Assembly: GCA_002392765.1 (NCBI GenBank)
Contig: DGHT01000051.1
Location: 1 to 47,939 of the forward strand
Direction: 5' to 3'
DNA: 47,939 nucleotides
Source: Verrucomicrobia bacterium UBA3841
GTDB lineage: Bacteria; Verrucomicrobiota; Kiritimatiellia; RFP12; UBA1067
Shown here piece after piece: positions 1-9,314 of the stretch. The notes under the pieces were generated by a model. The model saw only the letters and a program-made list of their open reading frames with translations. It was not told the DNA's origin and did no database searches. Position numbers and translations under genes: made by a program. Numbering within the stretch: position 1 is the first letter of the stretch; every line of letters starts with the position of its first letter.

Positions 1-1
1 C

Positions 2-310
2 AATGTCTATAATGATTCTCGTGATTTGGTGAAGGTGTCAAACTCTATCTTGTCGCTCATGCTGCGTACTCAGCAGAATCGGCCTAGTACATTGATTGGA
101 AATGATATCGAGTGTTGTTATTCGGCTGATGATTCTCAATTCACAGTCGTGCCTCCAGGTGGCTATACGCAAGTTTCTGGGTTAGTAAGTAAACAAATCG
201 CAGAAATGATTAGAGATGCTGGCGCATGTGAAGTCGTGATAAGGATTGTATTACCTGACGAAAAGCGTCAATCGCTCCGAATAAAAATTAATTTGGATAA
301 AAATGCATAG
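2..310 (+). CDS. 3' end of an unidentified AT-rich gene
   Basis: The frame is open from the left edge of the window to a TAG at 308-310, so the gene is cut at its 5' end; a TTG at 26 is only a possible internal start. About 100 residues are visible, with no recognised motif. The region is clearly AT-richer than everything downstream, which suggests foreign origin. It ends where an RHS remnant begins, a position often held by RHS-associated toxin tips or immunity genes. That reading rests on context alone; the protein itself is not recognised. Confidence 0.5.
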   Translation, partial: NVYNDSRDLVKVSNSILSLMLRTQQNRPSTLIGNDIECCYSADDSQFTVVPPGGYTQVSGLVSKQIAEMIRDAGACEVVIRIVLPDEKRQSLRIKINLDKNA

Positions 311-1654
311 TGACACAAGATTAGATATTGTACAGACCACTGCCATGGTGTGCCAGTCCATCTTTACCGCGCGAGTTGGTCTCCCCGCGACCCGTACCCG
401 TTACGACGCGCTTGGCCGCGTCATTGCCCGCGTCGATCAGCTCGGCAACACTGCGACAACAACCTACAGTCCCGATGGACGAACAGTATCCGTCCTGAAT
501 CCCAACACGTCGACCCGCGTCACAACCCGCTCCGCCAACGGCGACGTTCTCTCCATCACCGGCACCGCCGTCACCCCCGAGTTCCACACCTACGGCATCC
601 TCTCCAACGGCACGCGTTGGTCGAAAACCGTTCAGGGTGAGACCGCTAACTCGCCTCGTTTCACCCGCACCTACGAGAACATCCTCGGCCAGACCGTCCG
701 CGAAGAGCGCAGCGGCTTCCAAGGCGCGGTTATCGCAACAACCCACTCCTACGACACCTGCGGCCGCCTCGTTTCGACAGCCACCGACTACGAGCCGACC
801 ATCGAATACACCTACGACGTTTTCGGCAACAAGACGACGATGATGACGTACCGCAATGAATCGCTTGGACCGAACTCAGGCGATGTCACTACCTGGCTCT
901 ACGACGAAGCTCCCAATACAATGACAAATAAAGTCTACGCCGACGGCAAGGGTCCGGCATACTTCTATACCCCGGACGGCAGGCTCTCCCGCCGCATCTT
1001 GGCGCGTGGAACAACACCAATACCGTCTACTCCGACAGCACACCGACCATCTCGCTTTCCTATGACGGCATTGGCCGCCAGACTGAAGCCCGCGATGCCG
1101 CCGGCACTACGACATTCCTTTACGATTCCTTCGGTGCCGTCACCAACGAAACTGTGGCCGGCGTTGCCGGAACAAACACAATTGAAAGATATTGGGATGA
1201 ATATGGCAGAACCGTCGGCTACGGACTCAACGGTGCCCGGCAAACCATCCTCTTTTACGATCCTGAAACCGCGCGCCTCGCAACTATGAAGACCGGGGGA
1301 CCGAGCGTCACGCCCGACCAGTGGGAAGACTTCTTCGTATGGTTGTATTTGCCCGGCTCCGACCTCAAACCCTCCCTCTCCTACCCTAACAGCCTCACCG
1401 CTTCATGGCGATACGACGCCAACAACCAGCTGCTTCAAGTCTGCAACGCTTTTGATGTGAACGATGACGAGGGCGTCATCGCTACTCAATCATCGCCGGG
1501 AGGGTCGCACCTTGTTGCGACCGCTTACACCGCCAACAGTTTGAACCAGTATTCTTCTATTTCGACTTCGGACTTCTGACTTCGGACTTCAGATTTCACG
1601 CCTCAATTCGACGATGATGTGCTGCTATGGGGTCAGACCTCGCAGCAAGGTTGA
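303..1654 (+). pseudogene. RHS/YD-repeat protein fragment, frameshifted and interrupted
   Basis: Several YD repeats are readable (YDALGRV, YDTCGRL, YDGIGRQ, WDEYGRT). RHS proteins are large surface or secreted proteins whose beta-shell encloses a variable C-terminal toxin. Homology begins near 370, so the N-terminal bulk is missing. The frame opened at 303 loses RHS similarity near 1010; adding one base in the GGAACAAC stretch restores it, and the repeats continue in the frame ending at 1579. The stop at 1577-1579 lies inside a GACTTCN heptad array, and RHS-like residues (TPQFDDD) resume in the same frame up to a TGA at 1652-1654. Truncation, frameshift and internal stop together indicate a dead gene, although the single-base shift could be a sequencing error. 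Confidence 0.8.
1564..1598 (+). repeat. Family A heptad array (GACTTCN) inside the RHS pseudogene
   Basis: About five consecutive heptads of the form GACTTCN. Here only the forward arm is present, not the inverted arm seen elsewhere. One TTCTGAC junction supplies the TGA that ends the RHS frame. Confidence 0.85.
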
Positions 1655-1679
1655 AAAGCAGTTGCTCAATTGCGAAATC

Positions 1680-1720
1680 CCCCGTTCCCTGTTCCCCTTC
1701 CCTGTTCCCTGTTCCCCGCA
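1680..1720 (+). repeat. Family B heptad array (GTTCCCC/GTTCCCT)
   Basis: A run of heptads related to GTTCCCC lies between the RHS remnant and dnaG. The same unit, on either strand, occurs upstream of yfcE and inside purF and gltB. Confidence 0.8.
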
Positions 1721-1754
1721 ATTCGGAAATATCGTCGCAATTATCGAACCATTT

Positions 1755-1763
1755 TGATATAAT
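1755..1763 (+). promoter_or_regulatory. Extended -10 promoter upstream of dnaG
   Basis: TGATATAAT, a perfect TATAAT with the TG of an extended -10 element. No good -35 is visible 17 bases upstream. It lies about 140 bases before dnaG and is the only promoter-like element in the gap. The same nonamer shape recurs before most other transcription units here. Confidence 0.6.
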
Positions 1764-1801
1764 ATTTCCTTGAAAGATGAAATTCTCCAATGACATATAT
1801 G

Positions 1802-1885
1802 CGACGGAGCGGGACGCGCTCCGCATTGATACCGTCCGCCGCCGGGACGGCGGCTTTCCCAGTCAGGGACGGAGCGGGACGCTCC
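1802..1885. repeat. GC-rich inverted repeats in the dnaG leader
   Basis: Three short palindromes in series: GGAGCGGGACGCGCTCC (1806-1822), a CCGTCCGCCG/CGGCGG hairpin (1833-1853) and GGAGCGGGACGCTCC (1871-1885). The first and third are copies of one motif. They would fold in the dnaG leader RNA. No T-run follows, so they are not intrinsic terminators. Confidence 0.55.
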
Positions 1886-1904
1886 ATCTCCTTGAACTAG
1901 CATC

Positions 1905-3803
1905 ATGAAGAGCATGGTAACAGAACGCGTCATAGACGAAATCAAAGCCAGGACCGATCTGGCCGATCTCGTGTCGTCGTACGGCGTTCAGGTAAGGCGC
2001 GCCGGTTCGTCCCTCGTCGCCTGCTGTCCGTTCCACAACGAAAAGACCCCCAGTTTCCACATCCAGCCCGACAAGGGGTTCTGGCATTGCTTCGGATGCT
2101 CCGAACATGGCGATGCCATAACGTTCGTCATGAAGACCGAAGGGTTGGATTTCATGTCGGCCGTCCGCAAACTCGCCGACCGCGCCGGGGTGAAGATCGA
2201 GGAGACGTCCAATCCGGAGGAGTCGAGACGCAAGCGTCTTTTCGCGGTGATGGCCGAGGTCGCGGAATACTACCGCGACTGTCTGAAGCGAATGCCGGAG
2301 GCGCGTCTCGCGCGAGAGTATCTCGCCAAGAGAAAGATCCCCGAGGACGTCCAGGAAAAGTTCATGATCGGATACGCGCCGTTCGGGATGGATTCGATAT
2401 CCGCATGGGCGGCGTCGAGGAAAATTTCGCTGCCGGAACTTGAAGAGGCCGGCATCGTGATCGCCCCGAAAGGCGACGGCGACGAAGGGTACCACCGTTT
2501 TTCCGCGAGGTTGATGTTCACGATCAACGACAGGATGGGCCGCCCGGTCGCTTTTTCCGGCCGGCAGCTCGTGGAGAACAAGCGTTCCGGCAAGTATGTG
2601 AACTCGCCGGAAACCCCGATCTTCAGGAAATCGAACGTTCTATACGCGTTCGACAAGGCGGCAGGCGTCGTGGCCCGCATGCAGAAGCGCGAACTGATCT
2701 GCTGCGAAGGGCAGATAGACACGATACGCCTGCACATGAACGGATTCGCGAACGCGGTGGCATCCCAGGGCACCGCGTTCACCGAGGAGCATGCCAACGC
2801 GATAAAGCGTTTCGCCGACAGCGCCGTGCTGATTTACGACGACGACGCGGCGGGACACAAGGCGACGGTGAAGGTCGCTTCGCTTCTCCTCGCGAAGGAA
2901 ATGCCAGTCAGGGTCGTCAGTCTTCCCGGCGGCGACGATCCCGATTCGTTTCTGATGAAGAATCCCCCGTCGGCGCTTTCCGCTCTTATCGACGGGGCCG
3001 AATCCATCGTTTCCTACCAATACCGGATCGAAAGGGCGCGCGAGGCGCATCCCGATTCCATCGACGCCGTCTCGCGCATTTCGAAGGCGATAATCGAAAC
3101 GATCGCCTCGTGCGGATCGGCCGTCCTCAAGGCTTCCCTTGCGGCGGAAGCCGCGCGGCTGATGGGGCTGCCCGCATCCGCTCTTATGGACGATCTCTCC
3201 CGCGCCGCGCCCAGAGCGCGCGCGCAGACGCCGAAAGCGTCCGGCGGAGAAGAATACGGCGATAGCGCCGCGCCGTCCGGCGACGGCGTCAATACAGACG
3301 GCGGCATTGGCCAAGAGGATGCTTCAAAGGCCGAACCACCCAGCGCGCTCGAATTCGCGTTCATGGAATTCCTTTTCTCGAACGAATACGATACGGCGCT
3401 CGCGCAGATCCTCCGCGAATACCTTCCCGACGAAGTTTTCCCCAACGCATTCACGCGCCGCTTTGCGGCGGCGTGGCTCGGAGAGGTCGGATCCGGGAAG
3501 GATACGATGTCGGAATTCTCCGCCGGACTGTCCGGCGCGGAAAAGAGATGGTTCGACAAGGTTCTCGTGGAATCGGTCAAGACAGATCCATGCACCATGG
3601 ATGCGGTCGACATAATGCAGAATTTCACACGTTCGTTCTGGTGCGAGCGGCTGAAGGCCGAGCGCGGCGGACTCCCTGCATCAGGCGACGATGCCGCCGC
3701 CGTGCGGCGAATCGCCATAACGACGGACATCAAAAGGCTTAAGACGGTAAAATGGCATACCGTGAAGGAAATGATAGATAAAATGAAAACAGGAGGAAAA
3801 TGA
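1905..3803 (+). CDS. dnaG: DNA primase DnaG
   Basis: Synthesises RNA primers at the replication fork together with the DnaB helicase. The 632-residue length is usual for the family. The N-terminal CHC2 zinc finger is intact (Cys41, His44, Cys62, Cys65). The central Toprim catalytic core shows CCEGQIDTI with Glu268 and the acidic YDDDAAG motif near 311-317 that binds magnesium. The last ~200 residues should hold the helicase-binding domain, reached through a low-complexity linker near 430-470. The ATG at 1905 has no clear ribosome site; the ATG at 1914 (fourth codon) is an equal alternative. It ends one base before moxR, so the two are probably co-transcribed. Confidence 0.96.
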   Translation: MKSMVTERVIDEIKARTDLADLVSSYGVQVRRAGSSLVACCPFHNEKTPSFHIQPDKGFWHCFGCSEHGDAITFVMKTEGLDFMSAVRKLADRAGVKIEETSNPEESRRKRLFAVMAEVAEYYRDCLKRMPEARLAREYLAKRKIPEDVQEKFMIGYAPFGMDSISAWAASRKISLPELEEAGIVIAPKGDGDEGYHRFSARLMFTINDRMGRPVAFSGRQLVENKRSGKYVNSPETPIFRKSNVLYAFDKAAGVVARMQKRELICCEGQIDTIRLHMNGFANAVASQGTAFTEEHANAIKRFADSAVLIYDDDAAGHKATVKVASLLLAKEMPVRVVSLPGGDDPDSFLMKNPPSALSALIDGAESIVSYQYRIERAREAHPDSIDAVSRISKAIIETIASCGSAVLKASLAAEAARLMGLPASALMDDLSRAAPRARAQTPKASGGEEYGDSAAPSGDGVNTDGGIGQEDASKAEPPSALEFAFMEFLFSNEYDTALAQILREYLPDEVFPNAFTRRFAAAWLGEVGSGKDTMSEFSAGLSGAEKRWFDKVLVESVKTDPCTMDAVDIMQNFTRSFWCERLKAERGGLPASGDDAAAVRRIAITTDIKRLKTVKWHTVKEMIDKMKTGGK

Positions 3804-3804
3804 G

Positions 3805-4767
3805 ATGGACATGAAAAACGCAACAAACAGGATAGCGGCGCAGAAAGAACTCGTTGCCGCCATACGCGAAGAGGTTTCGCGCGTGATAGTAGGGCAGGAA
3901 AAACTCGTCGACAGGCTGCTTCTCGCGCTCGTGACGGACGGACACATACTTCTCGAAGGCGTGCCGGGACTCGGCAAGACGCTTTCCTGCAACACGCTCG
4001 CCAAAGCGCTGGGACTTGATTTCAGGCGCATTTCGTTCACGCCGGACCTGCTGCCGGCGGACGTGGTGGGAACTCTCGTCTATTCGCCGAAAACGGGCGA
4101 GTTCACCCCCAAGAAAGGGCCCGTGTTCACGAATCTCCTGCTCGCCGACGAAATAAACCGCGCGCCGGCGAAAGTGCAGTCGGCGCTGCTTGAAGCGATG
4201 CAGGAGCGACAGGTCACGATCGGCGACGAGACATATCCTCTTCCGTCCCCGTTCCTCGTGCTCGCCACGCAGAACCCGATCGAACAGGAAGGCACGTATC
4301 CGCTTCCGGAGGCGCAGATAGACAGATTCATGTTCAAGTGCCTCGTTGAGCCGCCGACGGTCGCCGACGAGCGCCGCATCATGCAGCGTTTCGCCGAGGC
4401 CGACGAAAAACCGTCCGCCAAGACCGTCGCCACGCCCGAGGCGATCGCCGAACTGCGCGCGACGCTGCGCGAGGTGTACTGCGACGAGAAAGTCGGCGAC
4501 TACATTCTTGCGATCGTTTTCAAGACGCGCGAGAAGAGCGATTACATCCAGAACGGCGCCAGCCCGCGCGCGACGCTCGCGCTGAATCTGGCGGCCAGGG
4601 GCAACGCGCTGATGAAGGGCAGGCCGTACGCCACGCCGCAGGACGTCAAGGAAGTGGCGTACGACGTGCTGCGCCACCGCATTCTGCTCACCTACGAGGC
4701 GGAAGCGGAGAATGTGACGTCCGACGCGATAATTTCGAAGATTCTCGACGAAACGCCCGTCCCCTGA
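3805..4767 (+). CDS. MoxR-family AAA+ ATPase
   Basis: A chaperone-like AAA+ ATPase of the MoxR/RavA group, 320 residues, the usual size. Walker A GVPGLGKT is at residues 52-59, Walker B with DEINRAP near 113-119, and sensor 1 appears as ATQNPIEQEGTYPLPEAQ, the MoxR signature. A strong AGGAGG at 3791-3796 sets the start 8 bases downstream. MoxR genes usually lead a block with DUF58 and von Willebrand A domain genes that are their clients; none follows here, where the next gene is convergent 14 bases away. Its role therefore cannot be read from context. Cytoplasmic. Confidence 0.92.
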   Translation: MDMKNATNRIAAQKELVAAIREEVSRVIVGQEKLVDRLLLALVTDGHILLEGVPGLGKTLSCNTLAKALGLDFRRISFTPDLLPADVVGTLVYSPKTGEFTPKKGPVFTNLLLADEINRAPAKVQSALLEAMQERQVTIGDETYPLPSPFLVLATQNPIEQEGTYPLPEAQIDRFMFKCLVEPPTVADERRIMQRFAEADEKPSAKTVATPEAIAELRATLREVYCDEKVGDYILAIVFKTREKSDYIQNGASPRATLALNLAARGNALMKGRPYATPQDVKEVAYDVLRHRILLTYEAEAENVTSDAIISKILDETPVP

Positions 4768-4781
4768 GGCGGCGCTCCGCG

Positions 4782-7700
4782 TCAATCGCGGTATACGGAT
4801 TCCTCTTCAAGAACGCCTTCCAGCGACGCGTCAAGCCTGTCGCCGGAGACTCCCGCGAGGAATCCGTATTTTCCTTTTTCAGTCACGAACCTGCTGCGGC
4901 CCGTATCCCAGTAGGCGAGGCTCCTCGCCGGGATTTCGACTCTCAGCGTCTGGACGGCTCCGGGCGCGAGCGTGCCGGTCTTGGCAAACCCCTTGAGTTC
5001 CTTCAAGCACCTTTCGACTTTCGAACCGGGATACGTCGCATAGACCTGGAGCGTCTCCTTGCCGCTTCTGCCGCCGACGTTGGCGATTTCCGCCTCGACT
5101 GCGAATCCGTCTCCGTGCCTCGATATCCTGGCGTTGCGCATTTCGAAGCGCGAGTACCCGAGTCCGTAGCCGAAGGGGAACAGCGGCTTTATTCCGTATT
5201 TGTCAAACCATCTGTATCCAACGTAGAAGCGCTCGTTGTATATCGAATGCTTCGGAGTGATTTCGCCGATGGTAGCGACAGCCGTGTCCGCGTATTCCGC
5301 AGGCCATGTGCACGGAAGCTTCCCGGACGGATTGACATCTCCGAAAAGGACGCGCGCAAGCGCCCGTCCCGCCTCCTGCCCGAGATAAGGCTGCTGGACC
5401 ACGGTGCCGGCGCCGTCTATCCACGGCATTTCCACGGGAGCTCCTGAGTGGTTGACGACGATCGTGTTTTCAAGCCCCCAGGAAAGGATAGTGGCTACGG
5501 CCTCGTCCTGCCCGTCGGGAAGTTTCATGTCGGGACGGTCCGCTCCCTCGCATTCGAGTCCGCGTCCGTGTCCGATCTCCGTGCCCGTGAAAACGAGCAC
5601 GGCGTCCGATTCCTCCGCGAGCGCTCTGTAGTCTCCGACGTTCCCTCTCTCGGATGGCAGAATCCATCCGAAGGAAAAAACGCGCCCTGACGGCGCGGGC
5701 GTGTAGACCGCGCGGACCGTGCATTTTTCCCCCTTGCGCAGCGCTATCTCCCCGCCGGCCTCGCCGCCGGACTCCCCTGTGAAAACAGTTTTTCCGTCGA
5801 CGGTGATTTCCACCCCGGCGCCGCTTTCCGTCCTTGCGCCGAGCCAGTAGGTCCCTGTTTCCGGCGGCTCGATTTCCGCCGACCACGAGGCGCGGTATTC
5901 CGCGATTCCGGCATTGGAAGCCTTTGCATCGCATGCGAATTCCAGAACGGGGTCCTTGGCAAACCCTTCAATGAACGGCTTGCCATCTCCGTCCGCCGTC
6001 GTGTCGTGCATCTCAAAGCGCCATGCGCGCACGCTCATGCCCTGGTCGATCGCGCCGGTGTCGAACGTAAGAAGCTGGTTTTCGTTTACGGGATGAATGT
6101 TCTTCATCGATTCCGTCGCGGAAAGGGGGATGCGGATTATCTCCGCGCCGGATCCTTCGAGCCGTTCGCAGATTCCCATGTACGGCGTGATCTCGTAAAG
6201 AGGCTTGCCCTCCGCGCTCCAGCCGCGTCTGGTCATCTCCGTGTCGGCGAGCCTTCCGGCTATAAGGATTTTCTTCGTTTTCGACGGGTCGAGCGGAAGG
6301 ACGCCGCGATCGTTCTTGAGAAGGACGATCGCTTCGTCCGCAATATTGAGCGCCGCTTTCGCGTGGGCCTCCGTCAGACGTTCGCCTGGATCCCGGCCGG
6401 CGGGGTCGAGGAATCCCGTCCTGGCCATGGTGTAGAGGACGCGAAGCGCTTTCTCGTCCACGACCGCTTCCGGCACTTTCCCATCGCGCACGGCGTCGGC
6501 AAGCGGGAACGTCCCCTCCTTCGGGTTCGCCAGAAAGCGTATGTCCGATCCCTTGTTGCATTCGACGCCCGCGCCAGAGAGGGCGGATTTGACGGTCGAA
6601 CGCTGTCCGCCCCAGTCAGTCACGATCATGCCGTCGAAGCCCCAGCGCTCGCGCAGTATCCCTTTGAGGATGTACGGGTTTTGGGAGCATCTCGATCCGT
6701 TGAGCAGATTGTAGGATGTCATGATCGAGTATACGCCTGCGTCCTTGACGGCCGCGCGGAAAGCGGGGAGGTATATTTCGTTGAGGGTCCTGTCGTCCAT
6801 TACGGCGTTGTTTTCGGTCCGTTTCGTCTCCTGCGAATTCGCGCAGAAGTGCTTGACGCACGCGGCGACGCCGTGTTTCTGGAGCGCGATTATCTCCGGC
6901 ACCGCCATTGCCGACGCGAGGAAGGGGTCTTCGCTCAGGTATTCCCAGTTGCGCCCGCACAGCGGAGTGCGCATGATGTTGACGCCGGGTCCGAGCATCA
7001 TGTCCTTTCCCCGCGCGCGCGCCTCGCTTCCTAGAACGTCTCCGAAAAGCGACGCCAGAGAAACGTTCCACGTCGAGGCCAGCGCGGAAAGCGAAGGAAG
7101 GACCGTCGCTTCGTCTCCTTCCGAATTGCAGTTCCACGTCCAGCGGTCCATGTCCGCGCGCACGGTGTGCGAATTGTCCGACATCCGCCATTCGTTCGTG
7201 ATCCCGATCCCGGGGACGGCGGGAAGGGTCATCGTCCCAGATCCGGCGCAGAGCGAGACTTTTTCCTCAAGAGTCATCCTCGAAAGGAGGCTTTCGGCCT
7301 TCGCCATCGCGGCGGCGTCGTACGCCGCGTGCGACGCGAGGGAGAGAATCGACGCGAAAGCCGCGCAAAGCGTCCCCTTGAGAACGGCGATGAACGCCGA
7401 CTGCGGCACGTTGACGTGTCCGAACTCCTTCATCCTCGCCTTGCCGCGCTTCTGCTTTTCGAGGACTTTCATCTTGCGCGTCACGTCGCCGCCGTACAGT
7501 TTCGCGAGGACGTCCTTTCTGAACGGACGGATATCCTCGCGGGCGATTATCTCGCGCCCGATCGCCGCCTGCACCGGAATCTTGAACTGGTGCGGCGGGA
7601 TGGAGTCGGCGAGCGCCTTGCACATCTGCAGGCCGCGCGCGCGGGCTTTGTCGCGGTGGACGAGCGTCGCGAACGCGTCGACTGTTTCGCCGTTGAGCAG

Positions 7701-9167
7701 GATGTCCATTTTCACGATGTCGGAGAACTGGTATCCCGCCGGCTCGTAGTCCATCGACGCGTATCCGTGGGAAACCGATTTCAGCGTGTCGTGGAAATCG
7801 ATCAGGATTTCGTTCAGCGGAAGCATGCAGTGGAGCATCACGCGCTTGGCGTCGATCGTCTCGGTCGTCTCGACAAGCCCGCGCCTGTCCATGACGATGC
7901 GCATGATGTCGCCTATCGATTCGCTCGGCGTTATGATTCGCGCCTTGAGCGTGGGCTCGGCGATCGATTCGAGAGCCGACGGGTCTGGCATCTGGAGCGG
8001 GTTGTCGAGATCCTTTTCCTCTCCGTTTTTGAGTTTAAGTTTGTATACGACGCCCGGCGACGTGGAAATGATGTCGAGGCCGAATTCGCGCCTCAGACGC
8101 TCCTGCACGATCTCCATGTGGAGCAGCCCGAGGAATCCGCAGCGGAATCCGAAGCCGAGCGCGAGGGAGCTTTCGTGGTGGAACGTGAATGCGGAATCGT
8201 TCAGATGGAGCTTTTCAAGCCCCTGTTCGACCTTCGGGTATTCGTCGGTCGACATCGGGTATATGCCGCAGAAGACGGTCGGATGGATGTCGCGAAAACC
8301 GGGAAGGGGGTCGGAAGCGCCGAGTTTGACGGTCGTGACGGTGTCGCCGATCCTGATTTCGCTCGGATCCTTGACGGTTCCCACGATGTATCCCACCTGT
8401 CCGGCGGAAAGGGAGTCGACGGGTTTCTTGTCGGGGGAGAATACCCCAACCTCGTGTACCGCGGTCTGGACGCGGCTGGCCATGAAAGCGACGGACTGGC
8501 CCGCTTTGATCGAGCCGTCGACCACTCGCACGTACGTTATCACGCCGCGGAATTCGTCGAAAACGGAATCGAACACGAGCGCCCGCAGCGGCGCGTCCGC
8601 GCCGGCCGTTTCCGGCGGCGGGATCCTGTTCACGATGGCCTCGAGGACATCCGCGCACCCCATGCCCGTCTTTGCGGAGACGAGCAGGGGGTCGTCCATT
8701 GGAATAGCGAGTATGTCTTCGATTTCGCGCGAAACTTCCGGGATGTTCGCGCCGGGGAGGTCGACTTTGTTCAGGACGGGGACGATTTCAAGTTTGGCGT
8801 CTTGCGCGAAATACGTGTTCGCGACGGTTTGCGCCTCCACGCCCTGCGCGGCGTCAACCACGAGGAGCGCGCCTTCGCACGCGCCCATCGAGCGCGACAC
8901 TTCGTAGGCGAAGTCGACGTGTCCGGGCGTGTCCAGAAGGTTGAAAAGGTACGTTTTGCCGTCTTTTGCGGTATAGTTCATCGAAACCGGATGCGATTTG
9001 ATTGTTATGCCGCGCTCGCGTTCGAGATCCATCGCGTCCAGCGTCTGTTCCTTGAGCTCGCGCGCCGAAATCGCGTGCGTTAGTTCGAGTATTCTGTCCG
9101 AAAGCGTCGTTTTCCCGTGGTCTACGTGCGCTATGATGCAGAAATTCCTGATGTTGTCGAGTTTCAT
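4782..9167 (-). CDS. lepA: LepA (elongation factor 4) fused in frame to a GH3 beta-glucosidase-type enzyme
   Basis: Numbered from the ATG at 9167. Residues 1-597 are a complete LepA, the ribosome back-translocating GTPase: AHVDHGKTT at 13-21, DTPGHVDF, NKVDLPGA and the C-terminal AFIAVLK at which LepA normally stops. With no stop codon the frame continues into a hydrophobic segment ending SLASHA that looks like a Sec signal peptide, then a family 3 glycoside hydrolase to residue 1461. The GH3 part has KHFCAN, the nucleophile motif VTDWGG (Asp851), a PA14-like insert near 1060-1170 and a C-terminal fibronectin III-like domain. A cytosolic factor joined to an exported enzyme is hard to use as one protein. 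GH3 might be translated separately, for example from GTG 7409 just before the hydrophobic segment; otherwise a stop was lost by mutation or sequencing error. A TTG at 9212 would add 15 residues; the ATG gives the standard LepA start. Confidence 0.88.
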   Translation of the reverse strand: MKLDNIRNFCIIAHVDHGKTTLSDRILELTHAISARELKEQTLDAMDLERERGITIKSHPVSMNYTAKDGKTYLFNLLDTPGHVDFAYEVSRSMGACEGALLVVDAAQGVEAQTVANTYFAQDAKLEIVPVLNKVDLPGANIPEVSREIEDILAIPMDDPLLVSAKTGMGCADVLEAIVNRIPPPETAGADAPLRALVFDSVFDEFRGVITYVRVVDGSIKAGQSVAFMASRVQTAVHEVGVFSPDKKPVDSLSAGQVGYIVGTVKDPSEIRIGDTVTTVKLGASDPLPGFRDIHPTVFCGIYPMSTDEYPKVEQGLEKLHLNDSAFTFHHESSLALGFGFRCGFLGLLHMEIVQERLRREFGLDIISTSPGVVYKLKLKNGEEKDLDNPLQMPDPSALESIAEPTLKARIITPSESIGDIMRIVMDRRGLVETTETIDAKRVMLHCMLPLNEILIDFHDTLKSVSHGYASMDYEPAGYQFSDIVKMDILLNGETVDAFATLVHRDKARARGLQMCKALADSIPPHQFKIPVQAAIGREIIAREDIRPFRKDVLAKLYGGDVTRKMKVLEKQKRGKARMKEFGHVNVPQSAFIAVLKGTLCAAFASILSLASHAAYDAAAMAKAESLLSRMTLEEKVSLCAGSGTMTLPAVPGIGITNEWRMSDNSHTVRADMDRWTWNCNSEGDEATVLPSLSALASTWNVSLASLFGDVLGSEARARGKDMMLGPGVNIMRTPLCGRNWEYLSEDPFLASAMAVPEIIALQKHGVAACVKHFCANSQETKRTENNAVMDDRTLNEIYLPAFRAAVKDAGVYSIMTSYNLLNGSRCSQNPYILKGILRERWGFDGMIVTDWGGQRSTVKSALSGAGVECNKGSDIRFLANPKEGTFPLADAVRDGKVPEAVVDEKALRVLYTMARTGFLDPAGRDPGERLTEAHAKAALNIADEAIVLLKNDRGVLPLDPSKTKKILIAGRLADTEMTRRGWSAEGKPLYEITPYMGICERLEGSGAEIIRIPLSATESMKNIHPVNENQLLTFDTGAIDQGMSVRAWRFEMHDTTADGDGKPFIEGFAKDPVLEFACDAKASNAGIAEYRASWSAEIEPPETGTYWLGARTESGAGVEITVDGKTVFTGESGGEAGGEIALRKGEKCTVRAVYTPAPSGRVFSFGWILPSERGNVGDYRALAEESDAVLVFTGTEIGHGRGLECEGADRPDMKLPDGQDEAVATILSWGLENTIVVNHSGAPVEMPWIDGAGTVVQQPYLGQEAGRALARVLFGDVNPSGKLPCTWPAEYADTAVATIGEITPKHSIYNERFYVGYRWFDKYGIKPLFPFGYGLGYSRFEMRNARISRHGDGFAVEAEIANVGGRSGKETLQVYATYPGSKVERCLKELKGFAKTGTLAPGAVQTLRVEIPARSLAYWDTGRSRFVTEKGKYGFLAGVSGDRLDASLEGVLEEESVYRD

Positions 9168-9225
9168 TGTCGTATCGGTTGCCGGAATTTGCGCGTTCGC
9201 CGCGCTTTTCAATAATATTTCAAAT

Positions 9226-9254
9226 AGTATAGCAAATTATGCGCCGCTGCGCAA
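9226..9254 (-). promoter_or_regulatory. Promoter of lepA
   Basis: On the minus strand, TTGCGC (9254-9249), a 17-base spacer and TATACT (9231-9226), with TG before the -10 as in other promoters here. The expected RNA start is near 9219, about 50 bases before the lepA ATG. It is divergent from the RND pump promoter. Confidence 0.65.
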
Positions 9255-9297
9255 TATGGCGGAGAAAAAACTTCTATTGGCCGATTCGCCGAATTTA

Positions 9298-9306
9298 TGA
9301 TATAAT
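9298..9306 (+). promoter_or_regulatory. Extended -10 promoter of the RND operon
   Basis: TGATATAAT ends eight bases before the ATG at 9315, so transcription should begin at about 9312-9314. The mRNA would then be leaderless or nearly so. No Shine-Dalgarno sequence is present. Confidence 0.6.
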
Positions 9307-9314
9307 TTATATTT

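Noticed and set aside
995..1015. Programmed frameshift in the RHS gene
   Set aside because: No slippery heptamer or downstream structure is evident, and the gene is otherwise truncated and interrupted; a simple one-base deletion fits.
7167..9083. 638-codon plus-strand frame opposite lepA
   Set aside because: It is a shadow of the GC-rich lepA coding strand; composition is Arg/Asp/Val-rich and no domain is recognised.
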